Positions 34,671 to 43,865 are shown, counted from the stretch's first letter. The stretch: DNA of 64,000 nucleotides from Parvularcula oceani (GCF_000733125.1 NZ_JPHU01000012.1:50178-114177), one strand, 5' to 3'. Program-made: numbers and translations. Notes: generated by a model not told the origin, from the sequence alone.

Positions 34671-34734
34671 TCCGGGTGACATCGCCGGCTCTCTGCCGAT
34701 AACCTCGCCTCGGGCAGGCGCGAGGAGTAAGAGC

Positions 34735-35844
34735 GTGGGCAGCAAGGGGATTTTGGCAGCAGCGATTCTGGTCTTGTCACCGCAAGCCGCTGCGCAGGAC
34801 TACAAGGCCTTTTATCAGGACTATCTGGAGGCGACCCGCGACGGCGACCCGGCGGCGGCGGCCGCGCACGCCGAGAAGGCCTGGCAGGCCGCAGAGCAGG
34901 AACTCGGGAGCAGCGACACGACCGCGCTTCTTGCGCAGAATCTCGTCGATCTCCTCGTCTGGACGGAACCCGGCCGCGCCCTCGCGCCGGCCCGCAGGGC
35001 CATGGTTCTGGCCAAGTCCGGCTTCGGCGCATCCAACTATGACGAGAGGGACGTGGCGGTCCTTCTCGCGCTCGCCGAGGTCGGGGGCGAACCGGATGGC
35101 CGGGCGCTGAAGACGGCGACCAACACGATTCTGGAGGCGGATCCCCGCCCCTCCTACATGCTCGCCTCGGCATGGCTGAACATCGCCGAACTCGCGATAC
35201 TCGGCCGGGACAAACGTATCGCCGAACGGGCCGCCGATGAGGCGATCCGCATCATGTCCGGCCTGCGTTTCGCCGAAGCGCCCGATCTGGCGGCGGCGCA
35301 TTTCGCGCGCGGCGCCGCGGCGATGATCACGAACGGTCGGCGGAACCGACGGGTGGCTGACATGCACGAAGCATGGATCCACTTCCGCGAAACGCGCGCG
35401 CTGTTCGAACCGGCGGACAGCCCCGAGGCGATTCCGCCGCTCGCGGCAGCGGCATATGTCTGGATGCGCACTCTCGGAAGCCTCGGCGGCCACCCTTCGA
35501 AGGTCGATCTCGAACGGCGGGGATATGATGCGCTTTCCGATCTGCCGCCTCTGCTCGGAGATAACGAAGCCTGCCACGAAGCGGTGGAGTGGGAGGGGGA
35601 CCGGCAGATCGAGTACCCCCTCACCGCCCAGAACATGGGACGGGTCGGGGGCGTCCTGTTCGCCTATGACATCGGGACGGATGGCGGCCTGACGAACCTG
35701 CGCCTCATCGCGGAAGTGCCTGGCCGGGTATTCGGGCAGAGCGTCATCGAACAGGCTGCGGATTGGCGGGTGGATCCCGCTTCGGTGCTGCCCGGCTGCG
35801 AACGGGGAAGGATCTTCACCGTCCAGTACAGCATCGGCTACTAG
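34735..35844 (+). CDS. Exported protein with TonB-C-like end
   Basis: A 369-aa protein starting with GTG at 34735 (GAGGAG upstream). It has a signal peptide (about 1-20, ending AAAQ), then a long helical region with several TPR-like pairs. The last 75 residues (GGVLFAYDIGTDGGLTNLRLIAEVPGR...VIEQAADWRVDP) look like a TonB C-terminal fold. A similar plan is seen in periplasmic TonB-like proteins of alphaproteobacteria, but the partner is unknown. It ends six bases before the glycosylase gene, so they may be co-transcribed. I do not recognise a named family. Confidence 0.75.
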   Translation: MGSKGILAAAILVLSPQAAAQDYKAFYQDYLEATRDGDPAAAAAHAEKAWQAAEQELGSSDTTALLAQNLVDLLVWTEPGRALAPARRAMVLAKSGFGASNYDERDVAVLLALAEVGGEPDGRALKTATNTILEADPRPSYMLASAWLNIAELAILGRDKRIAERAADEAIRIMSGLRFAEAPDLAAAHFARGAAAMITNGRRNRRVADMHEAWIHFRETRALFEPADSPEAIPPLAAAAYVWMRTLGSLGGHPSKVDLERRGYDALSDLPPLLGDNEACHEAVEWEGDRQIEYPLTAQNMGRVGGVLFAYDIGTDGGLTNLRLIAEVPGRVFGQSVIEQAADWRVDPASVLPGCERGRIFTVQYSIGY

Positions 35845-35850
35845 CCCGGG

Positions 35851-36462
35851 ATGAGGCAAGCCGCGCTGTCGCATCTGTCAGAAGCCGACCCCGTCCTGGC
35901 GAGAGCGATCGAGACCATCGGGACGCCGGTCGTGCGCCGCCGGCCCGGCGGCTATCAGGGCCTCTTCCGCATCATCGTGGAGCAGCAGCTCTCGGTTCCG
36001 AGCGCGCGGGCGATCCTCGCCCGGTGCGAGGCCCGCTTCGGCGCGCCCACGCCGCGGCACGTCCTGGCCGCCAGCGAGGAAGAGCTGCGCGCGGCCGGGC
36101 TGTCCCGCCCCAAGATCCGCTATCTGCGCGCCGCCGCCGAGGCGGTGCTTGCCGGCACCCTCGACCTGCCCGCTCTGGAAACCCTGTCCGACGAGGAGGC
36201 CAGGGCGGCGCTCACCGCCGTCACCGGAATCGGCCCCTGGACGGCGGCGATCTATCTTCTCTTCTGCGAGGGGCGGGAGGATATCTGGCCGCATGGCGAT
36301 GTGGCCCTCCTTGCCGCCTATGCGGCGGCGAGCGGGTTCACGAAGAAGCCGCCCCTGCGCCAGTTCGATGCCGCCTCTTCGCGCTATGCGCCCTATCGGG
36401 GCACGGCGGCCCACGTCCTGTGGACCTATTACGCCCATCTCAAGGGGCGCCAGCCCGGCTGA
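35851..36462 (+). CDS. DNA-3-methyladenine glycosylase (AlkA-type HhH-GPD)
   Basis: A 203-aa glycosylase without the extra N-terminal domain of E. coli AlkA. The helix-hairpin-helix reads LTAVTGIGPWTAAIYLLF (about 124-141), followed by the catalytic-Asp position in WPHGDVAL. An early segment FRIIVEQQLSVPSARAIL matches the first fingerprint. It removes alkylated purines for base excision repair. It follows the preceding gene by six bases. No LexA box is seen upstream. Confidence 0.93.
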   Translation: MRQAALSHLSEADPVLARAIETIGTPVVRRRPGGYQGLFRIIVEQQLSVPSARAILARCEARFGAPTPRHVLAASEEELRAAGLSRPKIRYLRAAAEAVLAGTLDLPALETLSDEEARAALTAVTGIGPWTAAIYLLFCEGREDIWPHGDVALLAAYAAASGFTKKPPLRQFDAASSRYAPYRGTAAHVLWTYYAHLKGRQPG

Positions 36463-36538
36463 ACCTGCTGCTGCTGGCGGCTTGGCGTGCACGCTGGCAT
36501 AACGCTTGCGCGGGGAGGGCCGGAACGGAGGCGGCGAC

Positions 36539-37501
36539 ATGGCGGAGGACAAGGCGAAGGCTCTGCTGATCCTGCCCTATTTCGGCGCCTTCGGCCCCTG
36601 GTTCCCGCTCTTCCTTCATGCCGTCGGCACGCAACATACGCTCGATCTTCTCCTGATCGGCGACACGGAACCGGCGGCCCTGCCGGCCAATGCGCGGTTC
36701 GTCCCCACGACGCTGGAGGCGCTGCGGAGCCGGGCCGAAACGACGCTCGGCCTGCCCCTCGCCCTGCCGGAGGCACGCAAGCTCTGCGATCTGCGTCCGG
36801 CCTATGGCCGCCTCTTCGCCGAGGAGCTGCGCGGCTACGACTACTGGGCCTATGGCGACGAGGACGTCCTCTATGGCGATCTTGATCGTCATCTCCGCCC
36901 GCTCCTGGCCGAGGGGATGGATGTCGTCACGCCGAGCGAAACCATGACGACGGGGCATCTCACCGTGCTGCGCAACCGCGAGGCGGTGAACGGCCTCGCG
37001 CTCGAAGATCCCGCCTTCGCCGAGGCGCTGCGCGATCCGGCCCTCTGGGCCTATGACGAATCGAGCTGGAATCGCCCGGGCGCCGAAGGCTCCTTCACCG
37101 CCAGCGTCAAGCGCGCGGAGGCCGAGGGACGGCTCGCCGTGCGCTGGGGCTGGCCGCATGCCAAGCGCGGCGACATTCCCTGGCCCGGGCGCTCCTATCG
37201 CTATGAGAAGGGCCGCCTCATCGACAATGAAGGCCACGAGATCACCTATTATCACTGGGGCCGTTACAAGAAGGCGGGACACCCGTTTCCCTCGCCGCAA
37301 GAGGCCGAAGCGGGCTTTTCCTTCGACCGGTTCGGCTTCTGGAGCGCTGATGGCGCATCCGGCCGGCAGCCCTTCGGCCTCGTCTTCGACCGGCACGGCC
37401 TGATGATCTACGGGCGCGACGGCTTTTCGGAGGTGGCCCTGTGGCGCATGAAGCTGTGGCTGCGCGAACGGCTCCTGGGGCGCCGCCGTCACGGCCGCTG
37501 A
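36539..37501 (+). CDS. DUF6625-like glycosyltransferase-fold protein
   Basis: A 320-aa protein that opens KALLILPYFGAFGPWFPLFLHAVGTQ. Acidic residues in YDYWAYGDEDVLYGDLDRHL resemble a metal-binding D-x-D of glycosyltransferases. Later, TPSETMTTGHLTVLRN and YDESSWNRPGAEGSF recall a sugar-acceptor region. The C-terminus is basic. The family is associated with capsule or exopolysaccharide modification, but no such genes are adjacent, so a role is only inferred. The start at 36539 has GGAG eight bases upstream. A likely promoter for the next gene follows after its stop. Confidence 0.6.
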   Translation: MAEDKAKALLILPYFGAFGPWFPLFLHAVGTQHTLDLLLIGDTEPAALPANARFVPTTLEALRSRAETTLGLPLALPEARKLCDLRPAYGRLFAEELRGYDYWAYGDEDVLYGDLDRHLRPLLAEGMDVVTPSETMTTGHLTVLRNREAVNGLALEDPAFAEALRDPALWAYDESSWNRPGAEGSFTASVKRAEAEGRLAVRWGWPHAKRGDIPWPGRSYRYEKGRLIDNEGHEITYYHWGRYKKAGHPFPSPQEAEAGFSFDRFGFWSADGASGRQPFGLVFDRHGLMIYGRDGFSEVALWRMKLWLRERLLGRRRHGR

Positions 37502-37553
37502 TGGGGCCGATGGCCGAATCTCGCGCCGGAAAACCACATTTCCGGATAGTTGG

Positions 37554-37581
37554 TTGCCGTCACATGCACGTCATGTAGAAT
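37554..37581 (+). promoter_or_regulatory. Predicted sigma-70-type promoter with long leader
   Basis: TTGCCG at 37554-37559 and TAGAAT at 37576-37581 are separated by 16 bp, giving a start near 37588 and an untranslated leader of almost 150 nt before the HNH gene. Near its end GCTCC and GGAGC could pair across the ribosome site (about 37709-37726). Confidence 0.45.
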
Positions 37582-37735
37582 CGGCTACTATCCCCGGTAG
37601 CGGTGCATGGGCGCCGCGGCATCAACTCTGGGAGTAACGGGCGTTCACTAGCCTCGCCACACAGACGAGACAGGTCGCGACCACCCGAATAGGCGGCCAG
37701 GTCTGGAATGCTCCCGATCGGAGGAGCCTCTAGAC

Positions 37736-38317
37736 GTGCAGCTTTCTCATCCCGCCAGGGCAGCGGCGGCGCCTGATGGATGCCCTGCCCTCGTTCTCAA
37801 TGCGGATTTCCGTCCGCTGAGCTATTTCCCCCTCTCCCTGTGGTCGTGGCAGGACACGCTCAAGGCGGTCTTCCTCGACCGGGTCGACGTCGTCGCCGAA
37901 TACGAGACCGAGGTGCACAGCCCCACCTGCGCCATGCGCCTGCCCTCGGTAATCGCGCTGAAATCCTATGTCAGCCATGCGCGCAAGCCGGCCTTCACCC
38001 GTTTCAACGTCTTCCTGCGCGACCGCTTCAGCTGCCAGTATTGCGGCGCGGGCGAACGCGAAAGCCTGACCTTCGACCACGTCATCCCGCGCAGCCGCGG
38101 CGGCAAGACGACCTGGGAGAACATCGTCGCCGCCTGCAGCCCCTGCAATCTCAAGAAAGGCGGCAAGATGCCGAGGGACGCGAAGATGTTCCCGGCCCAG
38201 ACGCCCCGCAGGCCCAACATGTTCGAACTCAACGAGCGCGGCCGGGCCTTCCCGCCCAACTATCTGCACGAAAGCTGGCAGGACTACCTCTACTGGGACG
38301 TCGAGCTGGAGCCCTGA
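37736..38317 (+). CDS. HNH endonuclease family protein
   Basis: A 193-aa protein, GTG start, with an HNH motif RDRFSCQYCGAGERESLTFDHVIPRSRGGKTTWENIVAACSPCNLKKG: two Cys pairs (CQYC and CSPC) for a structural zinc and the catalytic D-H plus N-H-like positions (about 98-145). An N-terminal domain (ALVLNADFRPLSYFPLSLWSWQDTLKAVF) is typical of the widespread HNH proteins of unknown target in alphaproteobacteria. It has no restriction or phage partners here. GGAGGAG precedes the start inside a potential hairpin. Confidence 0.88.
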   Translation: MQLSHPARAAAAPDGCPALVLNADFRPLSYFPLSLWSWQDTLKAVFLDRVDVVAEYETEVHSPTCAMRLPSVIALKSYVSHARKPAFTRFNVFLRDRFSCQYCGAGERESLTFDHVIPRSRGGKTTWENIVAACSPCNLKKGGKMPRDAKMFPAQTPRRPNMFELNERGRAFPPNYLHESWQDYLYWDVELEP

Positions 38318-38537
38318 TGCACCGCTCCGGCTCCCGGGGCTGCCAGCCGACGCCGTCCCGGATTGCCCCTTGCGAGTTGCAGGTGCCGCCGAGGCCGACA
38401 GGGCGACCCCGGAACGGGCGCTGACCGGATTGTCGGACCCTTGGGCGGATGCAGCGGAACCAGGATCGCGGCCAGGACCGGCAATGGCAGAAAGCGCGCC
38501 GCCGGATGCTTGCCGCGAAAACCCGCCGCGGTCCGGA

Positions 38538-40694
38538 TCAGAAGGCGAAGTTCGCCGACAGCCAGAGGTTCCGGCCTTCGCGGATGATGGGATAGACCGG
38601 CGCGAAATCGGGGCTTCCGCGCCGGGTATAGGGCAGGAAGTCGACGAAGTTCTCGTCCGTCACATTGTTGATCGTAGCGTTGAAGCGCACCTTGTCCGTC
38701 GCCTGCCAGGACGCGCCGAGATCGAAGATCGAGAAGGCGTCGTAATCGCCGAGCTGGTCCTGCGCCTCGCCCGACCCGCGATAGCGGTCGGAGTTGAAGC
38801 GCGCCCGCGTCCAGATGCCGATATCGGGCGTGATGTCATAGGCGATGCGGCCATTGACGACGTGGCGCGGCGTGTTGACCAGCGGCTCGCCCTCTTCGGG
38901 ACCGCTGAGCTGCTCTGAATCGGTCAGCGTGTAGTTCGCCGTCAGGCGCAGGCTGCCGGTGACGTCCCATGTCGCCGCGGCCTCGACCCCTTCGGTCACG
39001 GCCTCGTCGACATTCACGGTCTGCGCGAATTCGGCGACGCCCGGATAGAAGCCGACATCGGTGCAGCCCGAGCGGTCCGCGAGCGCGTCATATTCCGCTT
39101 CGGTCAGCTCGAAGCTGCAATTGAGGAGCGCGGGTCCGCCGGCGATCTTGTCGTCGAACTCGTTGCGGAACACGCCCGCCGTCAGGCTGAACGTGCCGAT
39201 ATCGTAGAAGAAGCTCGCCTCGTAGGTCGTCGTCGTCTCCGGCTGGAGGGTCGGCGTTCCGAGAACGGGAATGGTTCCCTGGCCGCGGAAGCCGACAATG
39301 CCTTCCGCGATCTGGTCGAGCCGCGGCGTCTTGAAGCCCCGGCTGATCCCGCCCTTCACCACGAGGTTCGGCGTCGCCTCGTAGACGGCATAGACCCGCG
39401 GGCTAACCTGGCTGCCGAAGGTGTCGTGATGGTCCCAGCGCACCCCGCCGGTCAGCGTCAGCGCCGGGAGGATCGCCCAGGCGTCCTCGGCGAAGAGCGC
39501 GGTCTGGACGTGTTCGAGCGGGTCCGCGGCCACCCCGTCGATCAGTTCGGCATCCCAGACCTGGCCGCCGAGCGTCAGCTGATGGGCGTCGATCTCGATA
39601 TTGTACTGGCCGTTGAGGAGGAGGTTGGTCGCGCGCAGCTCGCGGTCACCGCCCCTGATGCGATCCGTACCCGGCACGTCCGCGGGCAGGATGCGCCCGG
39701 TCGTCTCGGTCTCGTTCCAGGTGACGTCCCAGTCGAGAACGCCGCCGGCGACCTCCCACCGGTGGGCGAGGAGGAGCTGATCGCGCTCGAAGGTGAGCTC
39801 TTCGGCATAGCCGCGCGGGCCGAGCGTGCCGAGCTGCCCTTCGGAATTGTCATAGGACTGATAGGCGCCTTCGTAATCGACCCAGAGGCGGTGCGAGGAG
39901 CCGGGGGTCCAGGTCACGCGCCCGCCATAGGCGTAGAGATCGGCCTCGACCGGGCTGCTGCCCCGGCGGCTAACTTCCTGCTCCTGCCCCTCATCGTCGA
40001 CGAAGGTCAGCGTCGCCGCTTCGCGGCGCGTCGCCTGCCCCTTCAGCGCGAAGAACAGCCGGCCCGGCACGATGGGCCCGTCGACATAGGCATTGCCGGT
40101 ATAGGTGTTGCCGAATTCGGCATCCTCCTGAAGCGTCGCATCGAGCCCGATCTCGCCGGACAGGGCCTCCCCCGGCTCCCGCGTGATCATGTTGACGACG
40201 CCCCCCATGGCGTCCGAGCCGTAAAGCGTCGACATCGGCCCGCGCACGACCTCGATCCTCTCGATCGCCGAGACCGGGGGCAGGAAGCTCGTGCTCGTCC
40301 CGCCGAAGCCGTTGGGCGTGACATTGCCCGCCGGGTTCTGGCGCCGCCCGTCGATCAGGACGAGCGTGTAGTCGCTCGGCATGCCCCGGATCGCGATGGA
40401 CGGCCCGCCGGTCTTGCCCGTCCCGCTCCCGGTATCCACGCCCTGGACCGTTTCGAGCGCCTCGCCGAGATTGATCACCCGCCGCTGCTCGAGCTCGATC
40501 CGCGACAGGAGGGTGACGCTGGCCGGGGCGGTGGCGGGGTTGCGCTTGAAGCCGGAGGCGGTGACGACGATCTCGTCCTCTTCCGTACCGAGATCGACGG
40601 CGGTCGCCGGCGCCTTCTCCTCTGCCTCCTGCGCATGGGCGGGCATGAGCGCCGCGATGACCAGAAGCGATGTGCAGAGGCGGAATGAGGACAT
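38538..40694 (-). CDS. TonB-dependent outer-membrane receptor
   Basis: A 718-aa receptor. A signal peptide (about 1-21) ends AHAQ, then DEIVVTASGFKRNPATAPASVTLLSR and the plug IAIRGMPSDYTLVLIDGRR / EVVRGPMSTLYGSDAMGGVVNMIT, characteristic of the FepA/CirA/colicin-I group. The barrel ends NLWLSANFAF with terminal Phe. It likely takes up iron chelates or haem. I chose the ATG at 40694; a longer frame starts 14 codons earlier without a signal-like start. A pair of TGAGAAT-type repeats lies upstream. The 220 bp between it and the HNH gene hold no recognisable feature. Confidence 0.93.
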   Translation of the reverse strand: MSSFRLCTSLLVIAALMPAHAQEAEEKAPATAVDLGTEEDEIVVTASGFKRNPATAPASVTLLSRIELEQRRVINLGEALETVQGVDTGSGTGKTGGPSIAIRGMPSDYTLVLIDGRRQNPAGNVTPNGFGGTSTSFLPPVSAIERIEVVRGPMSTLYGSDAMGGVVNMITREPGEALSGEIGLDATLQEDAEFGNTYTGNAYVDGPIVPGRLFFALKGQATRREAATLTFVDDEGQEQEVSRRGSSPVEADLYAYGGRVTWTPGSSHRLWVDYEGAYQSYDNSEGQLGTLGPRGYAEELTFERDQLLLAHRWEVAGGVLDWDVTWNETETTGRILPADVPGTDRIRGGDRELRATNLLLNGQYNIEIDAHQLTLGGQVWDAELIDGVAADPLEHVQTALFAEDAWAILPALTLTGGVRWDHHDTFGSQVSPRVYAVYEATPNLVVKGGISRGFKTPRLDQIAEGIVGFRGQGTIPVLGTPTLQPETTTTYEASFFYDIGTFSLTAGVFRNEFDDKIAGGPALLNCSFELTEAEYDALADRSGCTDVGFYPGVAEFAQTVNVDEAVTEGVEAAATWDVTGSLRLTANYTLTDSEQLSGPEEGEPLVNTPRHVVNGRIAYDITPDIGIWTRARFNSDRYRGSGEAQDQLGDYDAFSIFDLGASWQATDKVRFNATINNVTDENFVDFLPYTRRGSPDFAPVYPIIREGRNLWLSANFAF

Positions 40695-40713
40695 TGTGAA
40701 CGGCCTGTCAGAT

Positions 40714-40771
40714 TGAGAATGAGACGCAATAAGCAAACCTCATGGCCGATTGCAACTGCGAATGCGTCTCA
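40714..40771. promoter_or_regulatory. Two Fur-like sites forming an inverted pair upstream of receptor
   Basis: TGAGAATGAGACGCA (40714-40728) and TGCGAATGCGTCTCA (40757-40771) have TGMGAAT-type half-sites. They also contain a perfect 10-bp inverted repeat (ATGAGACGCA and its complement, at 40719 and 40763). They lie 20-77 bp upstream of the receptor start, which suggests iron- or metal-dependent repression. Confidence 0.5.
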
Positions 40772-40909
40772 TGAAGAGCGCGGGAGGCGGATTTGCGCTA
40801 GATCCCGCTTGCGCGGCCTTTCGGCATGGCGGCGGCCATGCCGAAAGGCCCCGAGGATGTCCCGCCGAAAGAGAACGCCATGGGCATGACAAGGCGTGGG
40901 AGCAACGAG

Positions 40910-41479
40910 ATGGCGGAGGGGGCGCGGCCCGTGATCAGGGCGCGCGGCCTCGCCGCCGCAGAGCGCGCCATGGCCGCATCGGTCTTCGGCGCGGCGCTCG
41001 ACACCGCCTCTGTCCGCCTGAAGGCGGGACGGCTGCCCTTCCAGCCCCGCGGCGTCGTCATGGCGCCTTGGAACGGCATCTATTGGGGCCGGCCCCTGCC
41101 GCGGGATTTCACGGCCGCGCCGCCTGCCATTCAGGCGCTGCTGCTGCACGAGCTGACCCATTGCGCCCAGTATCAGGCCGGAATGGACCTGATCGCGCGC
41201 GGCGCCTTCGCCCATGGCCGGGCCTGGCTGACGGGGCGCAGCGCCTATGCCTATCGGGTGACGGAGGCCCCGCTCGGACGCAGGCCCTTCGAGCACCAGG
41301 CGGCGATCGTCGAGGATGCCTGGCGGCTCCTGTCAGGGCTGCCGCCACGGCGGGAGGGAGCGCGGCTCGCGCCCCTCCTCGCCGCTCTGGGTCACGCCGA
41401 GGCGGAGGAGGTCCGCGCGAGCTTCAGCGCATCGGTGAATTTCGGCGCGCCGCCGCTGCTCAACACGCCATTGCGGTAG
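40910..41479 (+). CDS. HELTH-motif zinc-protease-like protein
   Basis: About 189 aa. The motif LLLHELTHCAQYQAG (about 77-91) matches the HExxH zinc-protease active site, with Glu as base and the second His three residues later. The surrounding PAWNGIYWG and YRVTEAPLGRRPFEHQAAIVEDAWRLL recall the DUF4157-like and 'vgr-related' proteins found in sphingomonads. The function is unknown. I prefer the ATG at 40910 (GGGAG eight bases upstream), but in-frame starts exist up to 40826. Its last 88 bp overlap the convergent ABC permease gene; both C-termini look coding. Confidence 0.6.
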   Translation: MAEGARPVIRARGLAAAERAMAASVFGAALDTASVRLKAGRLPFQPRGVVMAPWNGIYWGRPLPRDFTAAPPAIQALLLHELTHCAQYQAGMDLIARGAFAHGRAWLTGRSAYAYRVTEAPLGRRPFEHQAAIVEDAWRLLSGLPPRREGARLAPLLAALGHAEAEEVRASFSASVNFGAPPLLNTPLR

Positions 41480-42900
41480 ATCCGCCCCATGAAGAAGACG
41501 AGCGCGCCGGTGAAGGCGAGAAGGAGCAGCGTCGCGCCGACGATCTCCCAGACCGGCGGATCGGCGTTGATGCGCATCATCACGGCATAGGGCGTATAGA
41601 TCGGAATCCAGGTCAGGATCCGCGCCACGATCCCGTTGGGGTCCGTCACCACCATCTGCAGGAAGGGCAGAGGCAGGACGAGGAGGATGGTGATCGGCGT
41701 CACGAAGCTCTGCGCATCCTGGATCGACTGCGACATCGCCCCGATCGCGAGATAGAGCGAGGCGAACATCAGATAGCCGAGCAGGAAGTAGAAGAAGAAG
41801 AGCGGCACGAGAGGCGAGCCGAACAGGATCGCCCGGAACGCGCTGACCACTTCGCCCGCGCCGCCGAATGCCGTCAGCGCGATGAAGCCGAGAAGCAGGA
41901 ACAGGACCGGCGCGGTGATGCCGACCAGCAGGAGGCCGATCAGCTTGCCCACCATCAGCTCGGTCGCGGTGACCGAAGACAGCAGCACCTCGACGATCTT
42001 GTTCGACTTTTCCTCGACGGTGGAGGTCAGCAGCATGCCGCCCACGCTCAGCACCATGGCGAGAAGGATATAGGCGAGCCCCAGCGGCACGTAGAGCGCC
42101 AGCTCCTCGCGGACGCTGACCGCTTCGCCGGTCTCGGAGTTCGACTTGAAGCGGTCGAAGGGCGCGCGGATCGAATCGACCGCCCGGACATCCTGGATCG
42201 AAAGCCCCCGCTCCTCATAGGCGCGGCGCTGGAGCGCGACGGTCAGCGCCTCCTCCACCGCATCCGAAAGCGATTCGTCGGTCAGGTTCTGCGTCCAGAA
42301 CTGCGCCTCCGCACCGTCCGGGCCGAAATCGGCGGGAATGAGCACGGCGGCGAACAGGCCGTCATCGCTGCCCGGGATCTCCGCATCGCCGTTGAGGAAG
42401 GGCCGCAGCGCCTCGGCCGCCTGTTCGAGCGGCAGCCCCTCGATATCGGCGGGCGGCGGGACACGCCGCAGATTGCGCTTCGGCTCCTCCGCAAGGGGCG
42501 TGTCGGGCGGCAGCTGGCCGGCTATGGCGGCATTGGCCGCTTCGAGCCCGCCGGCTTCCGCGAAAGCGATGCGGCGCGCAGGAGTATTGTCGTCGGGCGC
42601 GAAGGGGTCGGGAAGATCGAACTCCTCGTCCCCGACCGCCTCCAGGCCCTCGACATAGGCATCCCAGGCCGAGACCACGCGGCGCAGATGCCGCTGTTCG
42701 AGGACGCGGTCGATTTCCGTCCCGTAGCGGCCCGTCGCGTCGACGACGGTGAACGCCCGGACCGGCGCCGCATATTCGCTGAGGAAGCCCGCCAGCGCGC
42801 CGAAGCCGATGGAGATCGGGATGATGGCGAGGAAGAGCAGGAATCCCCGCGTGAGGACGTAGCGCCGGTATTCCTGCGCGATCAGCTGGAACAGCGCCAT
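41392..42900 (-). CDS. ABC-2 type permease (NatB-like)
   Basis: A 502-aa membrane permease. It has one N-terminal helix (YVLTRGFLLFLAIIPISIGFGALAGFL) and a long periplasmic domain (about 45-240) with many acidic residues. A cluster of five or six helices follows, including YVPLGLAYILLAMVLSVGGMLL and LIGLLLVGITAPVLFLLLGFIAL. The segment VEEKSNKIVEVLLSSVTATELMVGK is the NatB/YhaP signature coupling helix. It overlaps the ATP-binding gene by ATGA. Together they form an exporter; natrium export, as in B. subtilis NatAB, is one possibility but is not proven. Confidence 0.92.
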   Translation of the reverse strand: MALFQLIAQEYRRYVLTRGFLLFLAIIPISIGFGALAGFLSEYAAPVRAFTVVDATGRYGTEIDRVLEQRHLRRVVSAWDAYVEGLEAVGDEEFDLPDPFAPDDNTPARRIAFAEAGGLEAANAAIAGQLPPDTPLAEEPKRNLRRVPPPADIEGLPLEQAAEALRPFLNGDAEIPGSDDGLFAAVLIPADFGPDGAEAQFWTQNLTDESLSDAVEEALTVALQRRAYEERGLSIQDVRAVDSIRAPFDRFKSNSETGEAVSVREELALYVPLGLAYILLAMVLSVGGMLLTSTVEEKSNKIVEVLLSSVTATELMVGKLIGLLLVGITAPVLFLLLGFIALTAFGGAGEVVSAFRAILFGSPLVPLFFFYFLLGYLMFASLYLAIGAMSQSIQDAQSFVTPITILLVLPLPFLQMVVTDPNGIVARILTWIPIYTPYAVMMRINADPPVWEIVGATLLLLAFTGALVFFMGRIYRNGVLSSGGAPKFTDALKLARTSSASA

Positions 42901-43835
42901 CAGGCGGCCTCCCTCTGCGCGGCTTCATCCGGCGCGGCGCCGGCGAGGCGGAAGAAGAGTTCGTGCAGGGAGAGCTGGGCGGCCCCGAAGCGCTCGACGC
43001 GGATGTTCCGCTCGAGGCAGGCGGCGAGAACCCGCTGCCTGTCCGCGCCCTCGGCAAGGGAGAGCCGGAAGAGGGCCGCCTCGACCGCCTCGACGCTCTC
43101 CACCTCGGGCAGCGCCGTGAGGCCGCTCGGATCGTCCGGCGTACCAAGGAGCAGGCGCTCTCCCTCGCGCGCCCGCGCATCGGCCAGCGTGCCTTCGAAG
43201 ACCTTCTTGCCCTTGGCGATCATCAAGAAGCGGTCGCAGAGGCGCTCCGCATGCTCCATCACATGGGTGGAGAAGATGATCGTCCGTCCCCCTGCGCGCA
43301 GTTCCAGGATCATGTCCTCGAGGATCTGCTGGTTGACCGGGTCGAGGCCGGAGAACGGCTCGTCGAGGATGAGGAGCTCGGGCTCATGCGCGATGACGGA
43401 AAGGAGCTGGACCTTCTGCGCCATGCCCTTGGACAAGGCCTCGATCTTGGCGTTCGCGAACTCGCCGAGCTCGAAGCGGTCCAGCAGCGCCTCCGCCCGC
43501 TCGCGCGCGGTCTTGCGCGGCACGCCCTTGAGGCGGGCGAAATAGGCGATCGAGTCGGCCGCCTTCATCTTCTTGTAGAGGCCGCGCTCCTCGGGAAGGT
43601 AGCCGACGCGGCGGCGCACTTCGCGCGGGCGGTGCGAGCCGAGCACGGACAGCTCGCCCGCGCTCGGCGAGACGATGTCCATGAGCATGCGCAGCGTCGT
43701 GGTCTTGCCCGCGCCGTTCTGCCCCAGAAAGCCGTAGATCTCTCCGGGCCGCACGGTGAAGGACAGGTCCTTCACCGCCGTGAAGGCGCCGAAACGCCGG
43801 GTGATGCCGGACAGGCGAAGAACGGGATCGGTCAT
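42900..43835 (-). CDS. ABC transporter ATP-binding protein (NatA-like)
   Basis: A 311-aa ATPase with Walker A GQNGAGKTTTLRML, signature LSKGMAQKVQLLSVI, Walker B LLILDEPFSGLDPVNQ and the switch His in IIFSTHVMEHAERL. The C-terminal third (about 225-311) is the DUF4162-type regulatory tail seen in NatA-like subunits. It drives the permease encoded by the overlapping next gene. An icd terminator lies upstream on the same strand, so the pair has its own promoter. Confidence 0.95.
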   Translation of the reverse strand: MTDPVLRLSGITRRFGAFTAVKDLSFTVRPGEIYGFLGQNGAGKTTTLRMLMDIVSPSAGELSVLGSHRPREVRRRVGYLPEERGLYKKMKAADSIAYFARLKGVPRKTARERAEALLDRFELGEFANAKIEALSKGMAQKVQLLSVIAHEPELLILDEPFSGLDPVNQQILEDMILELRAGGRTIIFSTHVMEHAERLCDRFLMIAKGKKVFEGTLADARAREGERLLLGTPDDPSGLTALPEVESVEAVEAALFRLSLAEGADRQRVLAACLERNIRVERFGAAQLSLHELFFRLAGAAPDEAAQREAA

Positions 43836-43865
43836 GCGCGTGCTCTACCCCCGGGCCGATGAACA

